Assembly: GCF_035599575.1 (NCBI RefSeq)
Contig: NZ_CP141179.1
Location: 186,001 to 250,000 of the forward strand
Direction of reading: 5' to 3'
Length of the DNA: 64,000 nt
DNA from: Roseovarius sp. Pro17
GTDB lineage: Bacteria > Pseudomonadota > Alphaproteobacteria > Rhodobacterales > Rhodobacteraceae
Made by a program: the position numbers and the translations under genes. This document shows positions 1-8,529 of this stretch, one piece after another. The notes below the pieces were generated by a model, which saw only the letters and a program-made list of their open reading frames with translations, ran no database searches and was not told the DNA's origin. Each line of letters opens with the position of its first letter. Positions within the stretch are counted from its first letter, which is position 1.

Positions 1-1
1 C

Positions 2-487
2 GGCTTTGAGGTGGCGAGCCAGCAGATCGCGACACTGCCGGACTATGCGCGCAGCTTTTGCATGCGCTCGATCCACCATCGCGGCACCGAAAAAGAGCCG
101 GGGCTGGTGCTGGCCCTTGACGAGGCGCACGGCGCGCAGTGCCAAGGCGTCGCGCTGGCCGTCGGCGAGGGGCAGGAGGCTGAGACGCTGGAGTATCTGC
201 GCGCACGCGAGCTGATATCGTCGGCTTACCTCGAACGGGATCTGGATCTGCGTCTTGAGGATGGCCGCGTTGTGCGCGCCGTGACCTATGTGATCGACCC
301 TTATCACGTGCAATATTGCGGCGCACTGCCCCTTGAGGAACAGGCGCGCATCATTGCCCGCGCCGTCGGCGACCGGGGGGCGAACACCGAATATCTCTAC
401 AACACCGCGTCGCACCTGACCGACCTTGGCATCGCAGATTCCGACCTTGAATGGCTAGCGGCGCGTGTGCGGGGGCTGTGCGCTTAA
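2..487 (+). CDS. ChaC-like gamma-glutamylcyclotransferase, 5' end missing
   Basis: The reading frame is already open at the left edge, so the start lies outside the window; 161 codons are visible. The visible part reads like the C-terminal two thirds of the ChaC family: EPGLVLALD, then YLRARELISSAYLERDL, then VTYVIDP and a helical tail. ChaC enzymes release 5-oxoproline from gamma-glutamyl peptides, chiefly glutathione, in the cytoplasm. The N-terminal YGSL substrate loop is not in the window, so activity cannot be judged. A second, more distant member of the cyclotransferase fold lies at 36296-36871. Confidence 0.85.
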   Translation, partial: GFEVASQQIATLPDYARSFCMRSIHHRGTEKEPGLVLALDEAHGAQCQGVALAVGEGQEAETLEYLRARELISSAYLERDLDLRLEDGRVVRAVTYVIDPYHVQYCGALPLEEQARIIARAVGDRGANTEYLYNTASHLTDLGIADSDLEWLAARVRGLCA

Positions 488-554
488 CGGCTTGGCTTGA
501 GGGCGCGATCCGCGTAGGGTGCGCCCAAGTAAAACCAGTGTCGGGAGCGTCCGC

Positions 555-1787
555 ATGGACCAGCCGGACCGCGAGGTCGAGCCGAATTTTTCTGAACCTT
601 GGCGCCAGATCGTCATCATGTTTCTGGTGCTGGTGCTGGCGGCGTTGGGCGCGTTCATGGCGCTGCCGCGCGTGCTACCGGTGTTCGAGGCCAATCCCTA
701 TCTGAATGGATTTATCGGGTTTGTTTTCCTGATCGGCGTCGTTGCCTGCTTTTGGCAGGTGTTCCAGCTGATCGGATCGGTGCGCTGGCTTGAGAGTTTT
801 GCAGGCGACGTGCCGGGCCACGAGATGACCAAGCCGCCGCTGCTGCTGGCACCTCTTGCGACGCTGCTGCGCCAGCGGGGCAAGCGGATGCAAATCTCGC
901 AATCCTCGGCCCGCTCAATGCAGGATATGGTCGCGCAGCGCATCGACGAAGCGCGCGAGATCACGCGCTATATCGTCAACGTGTTGATATTTCTCGGCCT
1001 TCTCGGCACATTTTATGGCCTTGCCACGACCGTTCCGGCACTGGTCGAGACCATTCGCGGTCTCGCCCCGCGAGAGGGCGAAGCTGGCGTCGAGGTGTTC
1101 ACCCGTCTGATGACGGGCCTGCAATCGCAGTTGGGCGGGATGGGCGTCGCTTTTGCCTCGTCTCTGTTGGGCCTTGCTGGATCGCTGATCGTCGGCCTGC
1201 TCGAACTGTTCGCGGGGCACGGACAGAACCGGTTCTATCGCGAGCTTGAGGAATGGATGTCGACCATCACGCGCGTCGGGTTCGCTGGAACCGATAGCGA
1301 GGGTAGCGCCGAGCAGGCGCTGCTGACTGGCATCATTGACCAGATGAGCGAGCAGATGGAATCGCTGCAGTTGATGCTAACGCAATCGGACATCACCCGC
1401 GCCGCATCAGATGAGCAGGTGGCAGGGCTGGCCGCTGCCGTCGCTCGCCTTGCCGATGGCACGGATGACGCTGGTACTCACGCGGCGCTAGGCCGGGTTG
1501 CCGACGGACAAGAGCGCTTGATCGAAGCGTTGAGCGCGCGCGAGACACCATCGCAAGAGACGGTCCTTGACGCCGAAAGCCGCATGCGTCTGCGCTCGAT
1601 CGACGTCCAGATGTTGCGCATCCTCGAGGAAATCAGCGCCGGCAGACAAGAAAGCATGAGCGAGTTGCGCACCGATCTGGCCGGGCTGCGCGCGGCGTTG
1701 CAAGGCACGAGTACGGCCCGGCGCAGCTATCGCGATGCGCCCGGCATCAGTTCGGGCTTCGGCGATCCCCCGGAGCAGGAGGGCTAG
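555..1787 (+). CDS. MotA/TolQ/ExbB-type proton-channel protein
   Basis: The protein has 410 residues. Two hydrophobic segments lie near residues 20-40 and 55-75, and two more near 140-165 and 185-215. The third contains FLGLLGTFYGLATTVPAL, the typical pore-lining segment of MotA/TolQ/ExbB stators. After the last helix a soluble, probably helical tail of about 170 residues follows. I chose ATG 555, preceded by GGGAG at a good distance, over an in-frame GTG at 519. The next gene starts 3 bp after the stop and encodes the matching periplasmic partner, so the pair probably forms an inner-membrane motor driven by proton flow. Its target is unknown. ZorA of Zorya is a possible relative, but no ZorC, ZorD or ZorE follows. 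Confidence 0.8.
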   Translation: MDQPDREVEPNFSEPWRQIVIMFLVLVLAALGAFMALPRVLPVFEANPYLNGFIGFVFLIGVVACFWQVFQLIGSVRWLESFAGDVPGHEMTKPPLLLAPLATLLRQRGKRMQISQSSARSMQDMVAQRIDEAREITRYIVNVLIFLGLLGTFYGLATTVPALVETIRGLAPREGEAGVEVFTRLMTGLQSQLGGMGVAFASSLLGLAGSLIVGLLELFAGHGQNRFYRELEEWMSTITRVGFAGTDSEGSAEQALLTGIIDQMSEQMESLQLMLTQSDITRAASDEQVAGLAAAVARLADGTDDAGTHAALGRVADGQERLIEALSARETPSQETVLDAESRMRLRSIDVQMLRILEEISAGRQESMSELRTDLAGLRAALQGTSTARRSYRDAPGISSGFGDPPEQEG

Positions 1788-1790
1788 ATC

Positions 1791-3689
1791 ATGGCCCTGT
1801 CGCGCCGCACCGGGCAACGTTTTCAGGCCTCGATCTGGCCGGGTTTCGTAGACGCGATGACCGGCCTTTTGCTGGTGCTGATGTTCGTGCTGACGATATT
1901 CATGGTTGTGCAATTCGCCCTGCGCGAGACGATCACCGGTCAGGCAACCGAGCTGGATACGCTATCCGCCGAGGTGGCCGCGCTGTCGCGTGCGCTGGGT
2001 CTTGAGCAGGACCGCAGCGCCACATTGGGGGAACGGGTCGGTGCGCTGACCACCACCTTGGGGGATGCCCGCCAACGCCAGGAGGAGCAGACAGCCCTGA
2101 TCGCGTCGCTGACCGCACGCAACGAGGCGGCAGATGCCCGCATCGCCAGTTTTGAACAGCAGGTCGCAGGCCTTCTGGCGCAACGAGACACCGCGTTGGG
2201 GCAGGTCGACGACCTAGAGGCCGCCCGTGATACGCTGGTATCCGACAAGGAAGCGTTGCAATTGGCCATCGCAAGTCTGCGCGATGAGGTCAACGCCGAG
2301 GCCGAAGCAGCCCGCCTCGCCGCCGCGCAGCGCGACGCGTTGGAGGCGCTGGCCGCCGATCTGCGCGCCGAGGCGGGCGAGACAGAAACGCAGCTGAGTG
2401 ACGCCGAGGCTGCGCGCCTCGCTCAGGCTGCCGCCGCCAAGGCATTGCGCGACAAGCTAAAGAACTCGCAGGCCGAACTGACCGCCATGACCCTCGCGCT
2501 GGAAGAACAGCGCCGCCGCGCCGAAGAGACGCTGACCCTGCTGGCCGCCGCCCGCAAGGGTAGCACAGACTTGGAAGCCGAACTGGCCGCCGCCCTCGCC
2601 GCGCGCCGCGACGAGGGAGCAGAGGTCGCCTCGCTGTCCGCTGACCTAGATGCTGCGCGCACCCGCACAGCCGAGCTGGAGGCGCAGTTGGCTGCAGACG
2701 GGCTGGCGGGCGATGCGCGGCTGGAGGCACTGCGCGCGGAGGTGGCAGAGCGCGCCGATGCTGCGCAGGCGGCCAACGCGCGTGTGGCGGCATTGGAGGC
2801 CGAGTTGGCCGCGCTGAAGGCCGATCAGCAGCTTTCCCAAGAGGACGTGCGCGCGAAACTCGCCGCTGCCCTCGCTGCCCAGCTGGCCGCCGAAGAGGAG
2901 GCCGGCACCCAGATGAGCGCCGCCGAAGAGCGCGCGGCCCTTCTGAGTGAAGCGCGAAAGACCCTGACCACGCAAAAGGCCAAGACCGAAAAGGCCGAGC
3001 GCGAACAGGAACTGCTGAACCAGCAGGTCGCGGCGCTACGTGATCAACTGGGGCAATTGCAGGCGCTTTTGGACGACTCAAAGGTGCGCGAGGCGGCGAG
3101 CGATGTGCAAGTCCAGTCACTGGGCCAGGACTTGAACGCGGCGCTCGCCCGCGTCGCATCTGAGGAAAAGCGCCGCCGCGAGGCCGAAGAGGAAAAGCGC
3201 AAGCTGTTGGAGGCGGAAAAGCAGGATTTAGAGAAATACCGCTCGGAGTTCTTTGGCCGTCTGCGCGACGTGCTGGGCAATCAGGAAGGAATTCGGATCG
3301 AGGGCGATCGTTTCGTATTCTCCTCCGAGGTGCTGTTCGCGGTGGGGCAGGCGACACTGTCGAACTCCGGCAAGAACGAGATCGCCAAGGTGGCCGAGAT
3401 CCTGCGAAATGTAGCAAGCGACATCCCCGAGGGGATCGAGTGGATCATCCGCGTCGACGGGCATACGGATAACGTGCCGATCAGGGGCGGGGCCGATTTC
3501 GCTGACAACTGGGAGCTTAGTCAGGCGCGTGCGCTGTCTGTCGTGCGCTACATGATCGACTTTCTGGGCCTGCCGCCGGACAGACTGGCGGCAAACGGGT
3601 TTGGACAGTATCAGCCCATCGCCCCCGGAAGCAGCGCCGAGGCGCGGGCCCAAAATCGCCGGATCGAGTTGAAATTTACCGAAAAGTAG
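1791..3689 (+). CDS. MotB/ZorB-like protein: one TM helix, long coiled coil, OmpA domain
   Basis: The protein has 632 residues. An N-terminal membrane helix starts with PGFVDAMTGLLLVLMFVL; Asp21 at its start is where MotB, ExbD and ZorB carry their proton-binding Asp. About 420 residues of Ala/Glu/Leu/Arg-rich heptad sequence (roughly 45-480) follow, predicting a long periplasmic coiled coil. The C-terminal OmpA-like peptidoglycan-binding domain (about 500-632) shows VDGHTDNVPI, NWELSQARA and AQNRRIEL. It should anchor the channel encoded just upstream to the cell wall. The coiled coil is much longer than in MotB and would bridge a large part of the periplasm. No flagellar, Tol-Pal or Zorya effector gene is adjacent. 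Confidence 0.8.
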   Translation: MALSRRTGQRFQASIWPGFVDAMTGLLLVLMFVLTIFMVVQFALRETITGQATELDTLSAEVAALSRALGLEQDRSATLGERVGALTTTLGDARQRQEEQTALIASLTARNEAADARIASFEQQVAGLLAQRDTALGQVDDLEAARDTLVSDKEALQLAIASLRDEVNAEAEAARLAAAQRDALEALAADLRAEAGETETQLSDAEAARLAQAAAAKALRDKLKNSQAELTAMTLALEEQRRRAEETLTLLAAARKGSTDLEAELAAALAARRDEGAEVASLSADLDAARTRTAELEAQLAADGLAGDARLEALRAEVAERADAAQAANARVAALEAELAALKADQQLSQEDVRAKLAAALAAQLAAEEEAGTQMSAAEERAALLSEARKTLTTQKAKTEKAEREQELLNQQVAALRDQLGQLQALLDDSKVREAASDVQVQSLGQDLNAALARVASEEKRRREAEEEKRKLLEAEKQDLEKYRSEFFGRLRDVLGNQEGIRIEGDRFVFSSEVLFAVGQATLSNSGKNEIAKVAEILRNVASDIPEGIEWIIRVDGHTDNVPIRGGADFADNWELSQARALSVVRYMIDFLGLPPDRLAANGFGQYQPIAPGSSAEARAQNRRIELKFTEK

Positions 3690-3924
3690 TGGGACCAGAA
3701 AATTCGGCGAATTTTGTCGGCACACGGGCGGGCGATCAGTTTGCAATCATCCGCTACGCGGTGCTGTCGATCAAATCGCACGCTGCGCGAGAGGGTAGGG
3801 CAAAACCGGTGCCTTTTGAGCCTGACATAGCTAAGCGCCATGCACGTGCGATCCTACGCAGCGGGCCGGTCCACCGTTGCGGCGCCAGCCAAGATGGCCA
3901 GCGCCGCTAGGGGTGTGATGCGCG

Positions 3925-6249
3925 TCAGCCAGCCGTCAGTAGCGGTGGTTTGCCGCCACTCAGACGAGGTGCATCAGGGCCCGATATCTGCAAGTCGATC
4001 TTGCCGTCCTTGACGCCCACCTTGACGACGCCGCCCTTGGTCAGCTTGCCAAAGAGAAGCTCTTCGGCCAGCGGCTTCTTGATATACTCCTGAATGACGC
4101 GGGCGAGCGGGCGCGCGCCCATCTTGTCGTCGTAGCCCTTGTTGGCCAGCCATTCGGCGGCAGGCTCCGTCAGTTCGATGGTGACATTGCGGTCCATCAA
4201 CTGCGCTTCCAACTGCAGCACGAACTTCTCAACCACCTGCATGATCACCTCCTTGGGCAGCGCGCCGAAAGAAATGACGGCATCGAGGCGGTTGCGGAAT
4301 TCGGGCGTGAACGCCCGCTCGATGGCTGCGATATCCTCTCCATCGCGGCGGTCGCGGCCAAAGCCGATGGCAGATTTCGCCAGTTCGGATGCACCCGCGT
4401 TTGAGGTCATGATCAGCACCACGTTGCGGAAATCGACCGCGCGACCATTGTGATCGGTCAACGTGCCGTGGTCCATCACCTGAAGCAGGATGTTGAACAC
4501 ATCAGGGTGCGCCTTTTCAATCTCATCCAGCAGCAATACGCAGTGGGGATGCTGATCGACGCCGTCGGTGAGCAGCCCGCCCTGATCAAAGCCGACATAA
4601 CCCGGAGGTGCGCCGATGAGGCGGGAGATCGCATGTTTCTCCATGTACTCGGACATGTCAAAGCGGATCAGCTCGACGCCCAATGTGTCGGCCAGCTGTT
4701 TTGCCACCTCGGTTTTGCCCACGCCAGTGGGGCCGGCAAAGAGGTAGTTGCCGATCGGTTTTTCAGGTTCGCGCAGACCTGCGCGGGCCAGCTTGATCGC
4801 GGAACTCAGCGCGTCGATGGCGGCATCCTGACCGAACACCACCCGCTTGAGCGATTTTTCCAGATCGCGCAGCACCGCCGCGTCATCCTTGGATACGCTC
4901 TTGGGTGGGATACGGGCGATCTTGGCCACGACGGCCTCGATTTCCTTGACGCCGATGCTCTTGCGGCGCTTAGAGGCGATGACCAGATGCTGGGCCGCAC
5001 CCGCCTCGTCGATTACGTCGATGGCCTTGTCCGGCAGCTTGCGGTCGTTAATATAACGCGAGGCCAGATCGACGGCGGTTTTGATCGCGTCGTTGGTGTA
5101 TTTGACGCTGTGATGCTCCTCGAAGTAAGGCTTGAGGCCCTTGAGGATCTTGACCGTATCCTCGACCGACGGCTCGGCCACGTCGATTTTCTGGAACCGG
5201 CGGGCCAGCGCGCGGTCCTTTTCGAAATGCTGGCGGAACTCTTTGTAAGTGGTGCTACCCATGCAGCGCAGTTTGCCGCCCTGAAGTGCGGGCTTCAGCA
5301 GGTTTGATGCATCCATCGCCCCGCCCGAGGTGGCCCCGGCGCCGATCACGGTATGGATTTCGTCGATAAAGAGAACCGCGTCGGGGTGGTTTTCCAGTTC
5401 GGTCACGACGGCCTTCAGGCGCTCTTCAAAATCGCCGCGATAGCGTGTTCCGGCCAGCAACGCGCCCATGTCGAGCGAGAAGATCGTCGTTTTCGACAGG
5501 ATCTCGGGGGTCTGACCCTGCACGATCTTGAACGCCAGTCCTTCGGCGATGGCGGTCTTGCCAACGCCGGGATCGCCCACGAGCAGTGGGTTGTTCTTGC
5601 GACGGCGGCACAGCACCTGGATGCAACGCTCGACCTCGTCGGCGCGCCCGATCAGCGGATCGACATCGCCGGTGCGCGATTTCTCGTTCAGGTCGACGCA
5701 ATATTTGGCCAGAGCGGATTCACCCGGCTCGACCGCGCCCGGTTCCTGACCGACGCTTTGGGTGTCTTCCTCGGCACCCTGAACAGGGCGCGCCTCGCCA
5801 AAGGCGGGATCCTTGGCCACACCATGAGCGATGTAATTGACCGCGTCGTAGCGCGTCATGTCCTGCTCTTGCAGGAAATAGGCGGCGTTACTCTCGCGCT
5901 CGGCAAAGATGGCGACCAGCACGTTGGCGCCGGTCACTTCGGTGCGTCCCGACGATTGCACATGGATCGCGGCGCGCTGGATCACGCGCTGGAACGCGGC
6001 GGTCGGAACCGCCTCGGAGCCTTCGATGTCGGTGACGAGGTTCGAGAGCTCATCGTCGATGAACTCAACGAGAGTTGTGCGCAACTCCTCGGTTTCGACA
6101 TTGCACGCGTTCAGCACGCGGTTCGCGTCAGGCTCGTCCACGAGGGCGAGGAGCAGATGTTCGAGTGTGGCGAATTCGTGCTGGCGTGCGTTTGCCAGCG
6201 CCAAAGCGGCGTGAATTGCCTGTTCCAGTGTGGTCGAGAATGAGGGCAC
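3925..6249 (-). CDS. clpA: ATP-dependent Clp protease ATP-binding subunit ClpA
   Basis: The product has 774 residues, the usual ClpA length. An N-domain (about 1-145) is followed by a first AAA+ module with Walker A GDPGVGKT (225-232) and Walker B VLFIDEIH, and a second with GPTGVGKT and VLLLDEIEKAHPDV. The tripeptide IGF in AIGFGRD sits where ClpA has its ClpP-docking loop, so it should work with ClpP rather than as a ClpB-type disaggregase; the long ClpB middle domain is absent. ClpA unfolds substrates, including N-end-rule proteins brought by ClpS, and feeds them to ClpP. Neither clpP nor clpS is in the window. The start is the first ATG, followed by a typical ClpA N-terminus. Confidence 0.96.
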   Translation of the reverse strand: MPSFSTTLEQAIHAALALANARQHEFATLEHLLLALVDEPDANRVLNACNVETEELRTTLVEFIDDELSNLVTDIEGSEAVPTAAFQRVIQRAAIHVQSSGRTEVTGANVLVAIFAERESNAAYFLQEQDMTRYDAVNYIAHGVAKDPAFGEARPVQGAEEDTQSVGQEPGAVEPGESALAKYCVDLNEKSRTGDVDPLIGRADEVERCIQVLCRRRKNNPLLVGDPGVGKTAIAEGLAFKIVQGQTPEILSKTTIFSLDMGALLAGTRYRGDFEERLKAVVTELENHPDAVLFIDEIHTVIGAGATSGGAMDASNLLKPALQGGKLRCMGSTTYKEFRQHFEKDRALARRFQKIDVAEPSVEDTVKILKGLKPYFEEHHSVKYTNDAIKTAVDLASRYINDRKLPDKAIDVIDEAGAAQHLVIASKRRKSIGVKEIEAVVAKIARIPPKSVSKDDAAVLRDLEKSLKRVVFGQDAAIDALSSAIKLARAGLREPEKPIGNYLFAGPTGVGKTEVAKQLADTLGVELIRFDMSEYMEKHAISRLIGAPPGYVGFDQGGLLTDGVDQHPHCVLLLDEIEKAHPDVFNILLQVMDHGTLTDHNGRAVDFRNVVLIMTSNAGASELAKSAIGFGRDRRDGEDIAAIERAFTPEFRNRLDAVISFGALPKEVIMQVVEKFVLQLEAQLMDRNVTIELTEPAAEWLANKGYDDKMGARPLARVIQEYIKKPLAEELLFGKLTKGGVVKVGVKDGKIDLQISGPDAPRLSGGKPPLLTAG

Positions 6250-6405
6250 GGCTGGTGCTCCTTCCTGTCTGGTGCGGCGGTATGCCGGTTACCTTGGCCT
6301 GATAACCTTAAAGTTTGGTCGATAACGGCGCGGCTTCAAGGCTTTTTTCGTGCCAGCCCTACACTTTCTTGTAAGTGGGACCGGCAGCCACTGCAAAATA
6401 ACGCC

Positions 6406-7173
6406 TCAAAAGCGGTCCTTGCGCGCACGGATTTCGGCAAAGACTGCGGCGTCGGATGCGTCCTGCATACCCAGATGTGCCCTGATGGCGGGATCTGCGG
6501 CGCGCAGGAACGGATTGGTGGCCAATTCATCGGCCAACGTTGAGGGAACGGTGGCGCGGCCCTGATTGCGGGCCGCGTTGATTGCGTCTGAACGGGATAT
6601 AAGCGCGGAATTGCCGGGGTCAACGGTTAGCGCGAATTTCGCATTGGCGCTGGCGTATTCGTGGCCGGAATAGACGATTGTTTCGGGCGGCAAGCCCATG
6701 AGTTTGCTAAGTGATGTCCACATCTGCGCTGGCGTGCCCTCGAACAGGCGCCCACACCCCAGCGCCATCAGGCTGTCGGCCGTAAAGACTGCGTGACTGG
6801 CCGGGAAATGCACGGCGATGTGGCCGATTGTATGTCCGCTGACGTCGATCACCTCACCGATCTGGTCGCCAATGATGATGCTGTCGCCCTCTTCTACGGT
6901 GGCATCCAGCGATGGCAGGCGGTGTGCGTCTGCTTTCGCGCCGATGACCTTTGCGGGGTGAACGGCCAGCAGGTCGGCCAGCCCTTGCGAGTGGTCTGCA
7001 TGGTGGTGCGTCAGCAACACATGAGTGAGCGTCCAACCCTTTTGTGCCAGCGCGTCGATGATCGGTTCTGTCTCGGGCACATCGACGCAAAGGGTCGCGC
7101 CGCTGGCCGCGTCATGCGCGAGAAACGCGTAATTGTCGGTCAAACAGGGTATGGTTACGATCTCGAATGACAT
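6406..7173 (-). CDS. gloB: Hydroxyacylglutathione hydrolase (glyoxalase II)
   Basis: The product has 255 residues of the metallo-beta-lactamase fold. The binuclear metal motif THHHADH lies in LTHHHADHSQG near residue 55. Further metal ligands appear as SGHTIGH and FTADSLMALGCGRLFEG. The C-terminal extension (SGHEYASANAKFAL onward) is the glutathione-binding part typical of glyoxalase II. The enzyme hydrolyses S-lactoylglutathione to lactate and glutathione in methylglyoxal detoxification. It is divergent from the methyltransferase gene at 7272, with a shared 98-bp promoter region, an arrangement I associate with Rhodobacteraceae. Confidence 0.95.
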   Translation of the reverse strand: MSFEIVTIPCLTDNYAFLAHDAASGATLCVDVPETEPIIDALAQKGWTLTHVLLTHHHADHSQGLADLLAVHPAKVIGAKADAHRLPSLDATVEEGDSIIIGDQIGEVIDVSGHTIGHIAVHFPASHAVFTADSLMALGCGRLFEGTPAQMWTSLSKLMGLPPETIVYSGHEYASANAKFALTVDPGNSALISRSDAINAARNQGRATVPSTLADELATNPFLRAADPAIRAHLGMQDASDAAVFAEIRARKDRF

Positions 7174-7271
7174 CTGCGGGCCTCCTATAGTGCTGGATCA
7201 GGCGCTTGGGTGTTTTCCCAGCCCGCCTCATAAGCTAGAGTCCAGCCTGACGGATCAAGGGCGCCACTGCA

Positions 7272-8018
7272 ATGCATCTCGATGTGCAGGAGTTACGGAA
7301 TTTCTACTATCGCAGCACGCTGGGCCGGGCTGTGCAAAAAACCGTGCGCAATGAGATCGCTGAGGCTTGGCCAGAAGCCAAGGGGCAGACGGTGGTCGGC
7401 TTCGGCTTTGCCGTGCCATTCCTGCGTCCCTATCTGGCGGACGCGCGGCGCGTCATCGCCCTGATGCCGGGGCCTCAGGGGGTCATCGCGTGGCCGCAGA
7501 AAATGCCGAACATCTCGGTTCTGTGCGAGGAAACCAAATGGCCGCTGGAAACCGGCTATGTCGACAAATTGCTGGTCATGCACGGTCTGGAGGCAAGCGA
7601 ACGGCCCGCCGCGCTGCTGAATGAATGCTGGCGAGTGCTGGGGCCGGGGGGATCGGCGCTGTTCGTCGTGCCGAACCGCGCGGGGCTGTGGTCGCGCAGC
7701 GATCGCACGCCTTTCGGGTCGGGGCGGCCCTATTCGCAGACCCAGCTTGAGGCGCTGCTGAAATCGCACAGCTTCCTGCCCGAGCGCCATATGACCACGC
7801 TCTATCAGCCGCCCAGCACACGGCGTTTCTGGCGCCAGACCGCCGGCATGTGGGAGCGTTTGGGAGGCAACCTGTCGATGATCGCCTCGGGCGGCGTGCT
7901 GATTGTCGAGGCAACCAAGCGCATTCAGGCGCCGCGCGGACCGGGCCTGCGCAACGCGGTGCGCAAGCCGCTGGAGGCGCTTAGCCCCACGCCCAAACCT
8001 GTGGCGGGTCAAGCATAG
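7272..8018 (+). CDS. Class I SAM-dependent methyltransferase domain protein
   Basis: The product has 248 residues. The N-terminal part ([20 protein letters not shown]) is a nucleotide-binding turn resembling motif I of SAM methyltransferases, though not a textbook GxGx[21 protein letters not shown] near residues 115-135 is the usual methyltransferase motif around strand 5. The C-terminal 50 residues are basic. The substrate is unknown. It is divergent from gloB and followed by a clear terminator at 8060-8091, so it is probably monocistronic. Confidence 0.75.
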   Translation: MHLDVQELRNFYYRSTLGRAVQKTVRNEIAEAWPEAKGQTVVGFGFAVPFLRPYLADARRVIALMPGPQGVIAWPQKMPNISVLCEETKWPLETGYVDKLLVMHGLEASERPAALLNECWRVLGPGGSALFVVPNRAGLWSRSDRTPFGSGRPYSQTQLEALLKSHSFLPERHMTTLYQPPSTRRFWRQTAGMWERLGGNLSMIASGGVLIVEATKRIQAPRGPGLRNAVRKPLEALSPTPKPVAGQA

Positions 8019-8059
8019 AAAAGCCGGGTGCATGGCCCAGCGCCTTACGGCAAATGTTG

Positions 8060-8091
8060 AAGCTCGCAGCCTTTACGCTGCGAGCTTTTCT
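8060..8091 (+). terminator. Rho-independent terminator of the methyltransferase gene
   Basis: A perfect 11-bp stem (8060-8070 with 8077-8087) encloses a 6-nt loop, CTTTAC, and is followed by a T-rich stretch (TTTTCTTTTC). It lies 41 bp after the stop of the methyltransferase gene and isolates it from the accessory island that begins at 8149. Confidence 0.85.
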
Positions 8092-8148
8092 TTTCGCTCT
8101 TCCATTTCCCTATCTGCCAAGCATCCCAGTCGATAGGAGAAGAAACGG

Positions 8149-8513
8149 ATGGCAAAGCTCCTTGGCGCATCGGATGGCATCTCGCGAGTTCGCATCGACC
8201 CTTCGTGGAGAAAGGGCTTCGTCATCGTGTGTGGGAAAGGCTTCCGTTCCACCAAGTATTTCCCGGATGACATCGAGACGATGCGGCAGATGGATGAAGA
8301 AACCTATCGCTCTGCCGGCGGTGCGGCCGGCTGGGCGATTGCTGGCGGCGTCTTGACCGGTGGTCTTGGATTACTCGCCGGAGCAGCCATCGGGGGCGCA
8401 GGCGGCATCATGCGATCTACCTGATCCGGCTGCGCGACAGAAAGCATGTGGCATTCCACGAGACCGATAAATCGGCGCTGAAGGTTCTGCAAAAGCACTA
8501 CATCAAGCTTTAG
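8149..8513 (+). pseudogene. Small conserved-type protein with a glycine-zipper segment, one-base frameshift
   Basis: The gene starts at ATG 8149 behind AGGAG and reads 91 codons to a TGA at 8422. The last seven codons look wrong. The +2 frame continues with a coherent tail (IYLIRLRDRKHVAFHETD, then LQKHYIKL) to a TAG at 8511. Adding one G to the G5 run at 8392-8396 joins both parts into one protein of 121 residues: a basic beta-rich N-terminus, a Gly/Ala-rich hydrophobic hairpin (about 56-84), then RRR and a soluble tail. Family not recognised; the hairpin suggests membrane association. The base loss could be a true mutation, a phase-variable G-tract or an assembly error. Confidence 0.65.
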
Positions 8514-8529
8514 GCCCAAGTGCCCAAAT

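Noticed and set aside
555..3689. Zorya defence system
   Set aside because: Only ZorA- and ZorB-like components are present. The next gene is clpA on the other strand; there is no ZorC, ZorD helicase or ZorE nuclease within the window.
3689..3910. 73-codon frame between the OmpA-domain gene and clpA
   Set aside because: It overlaps the stop of the previous gene, has no ribosome site and no recognisable features.
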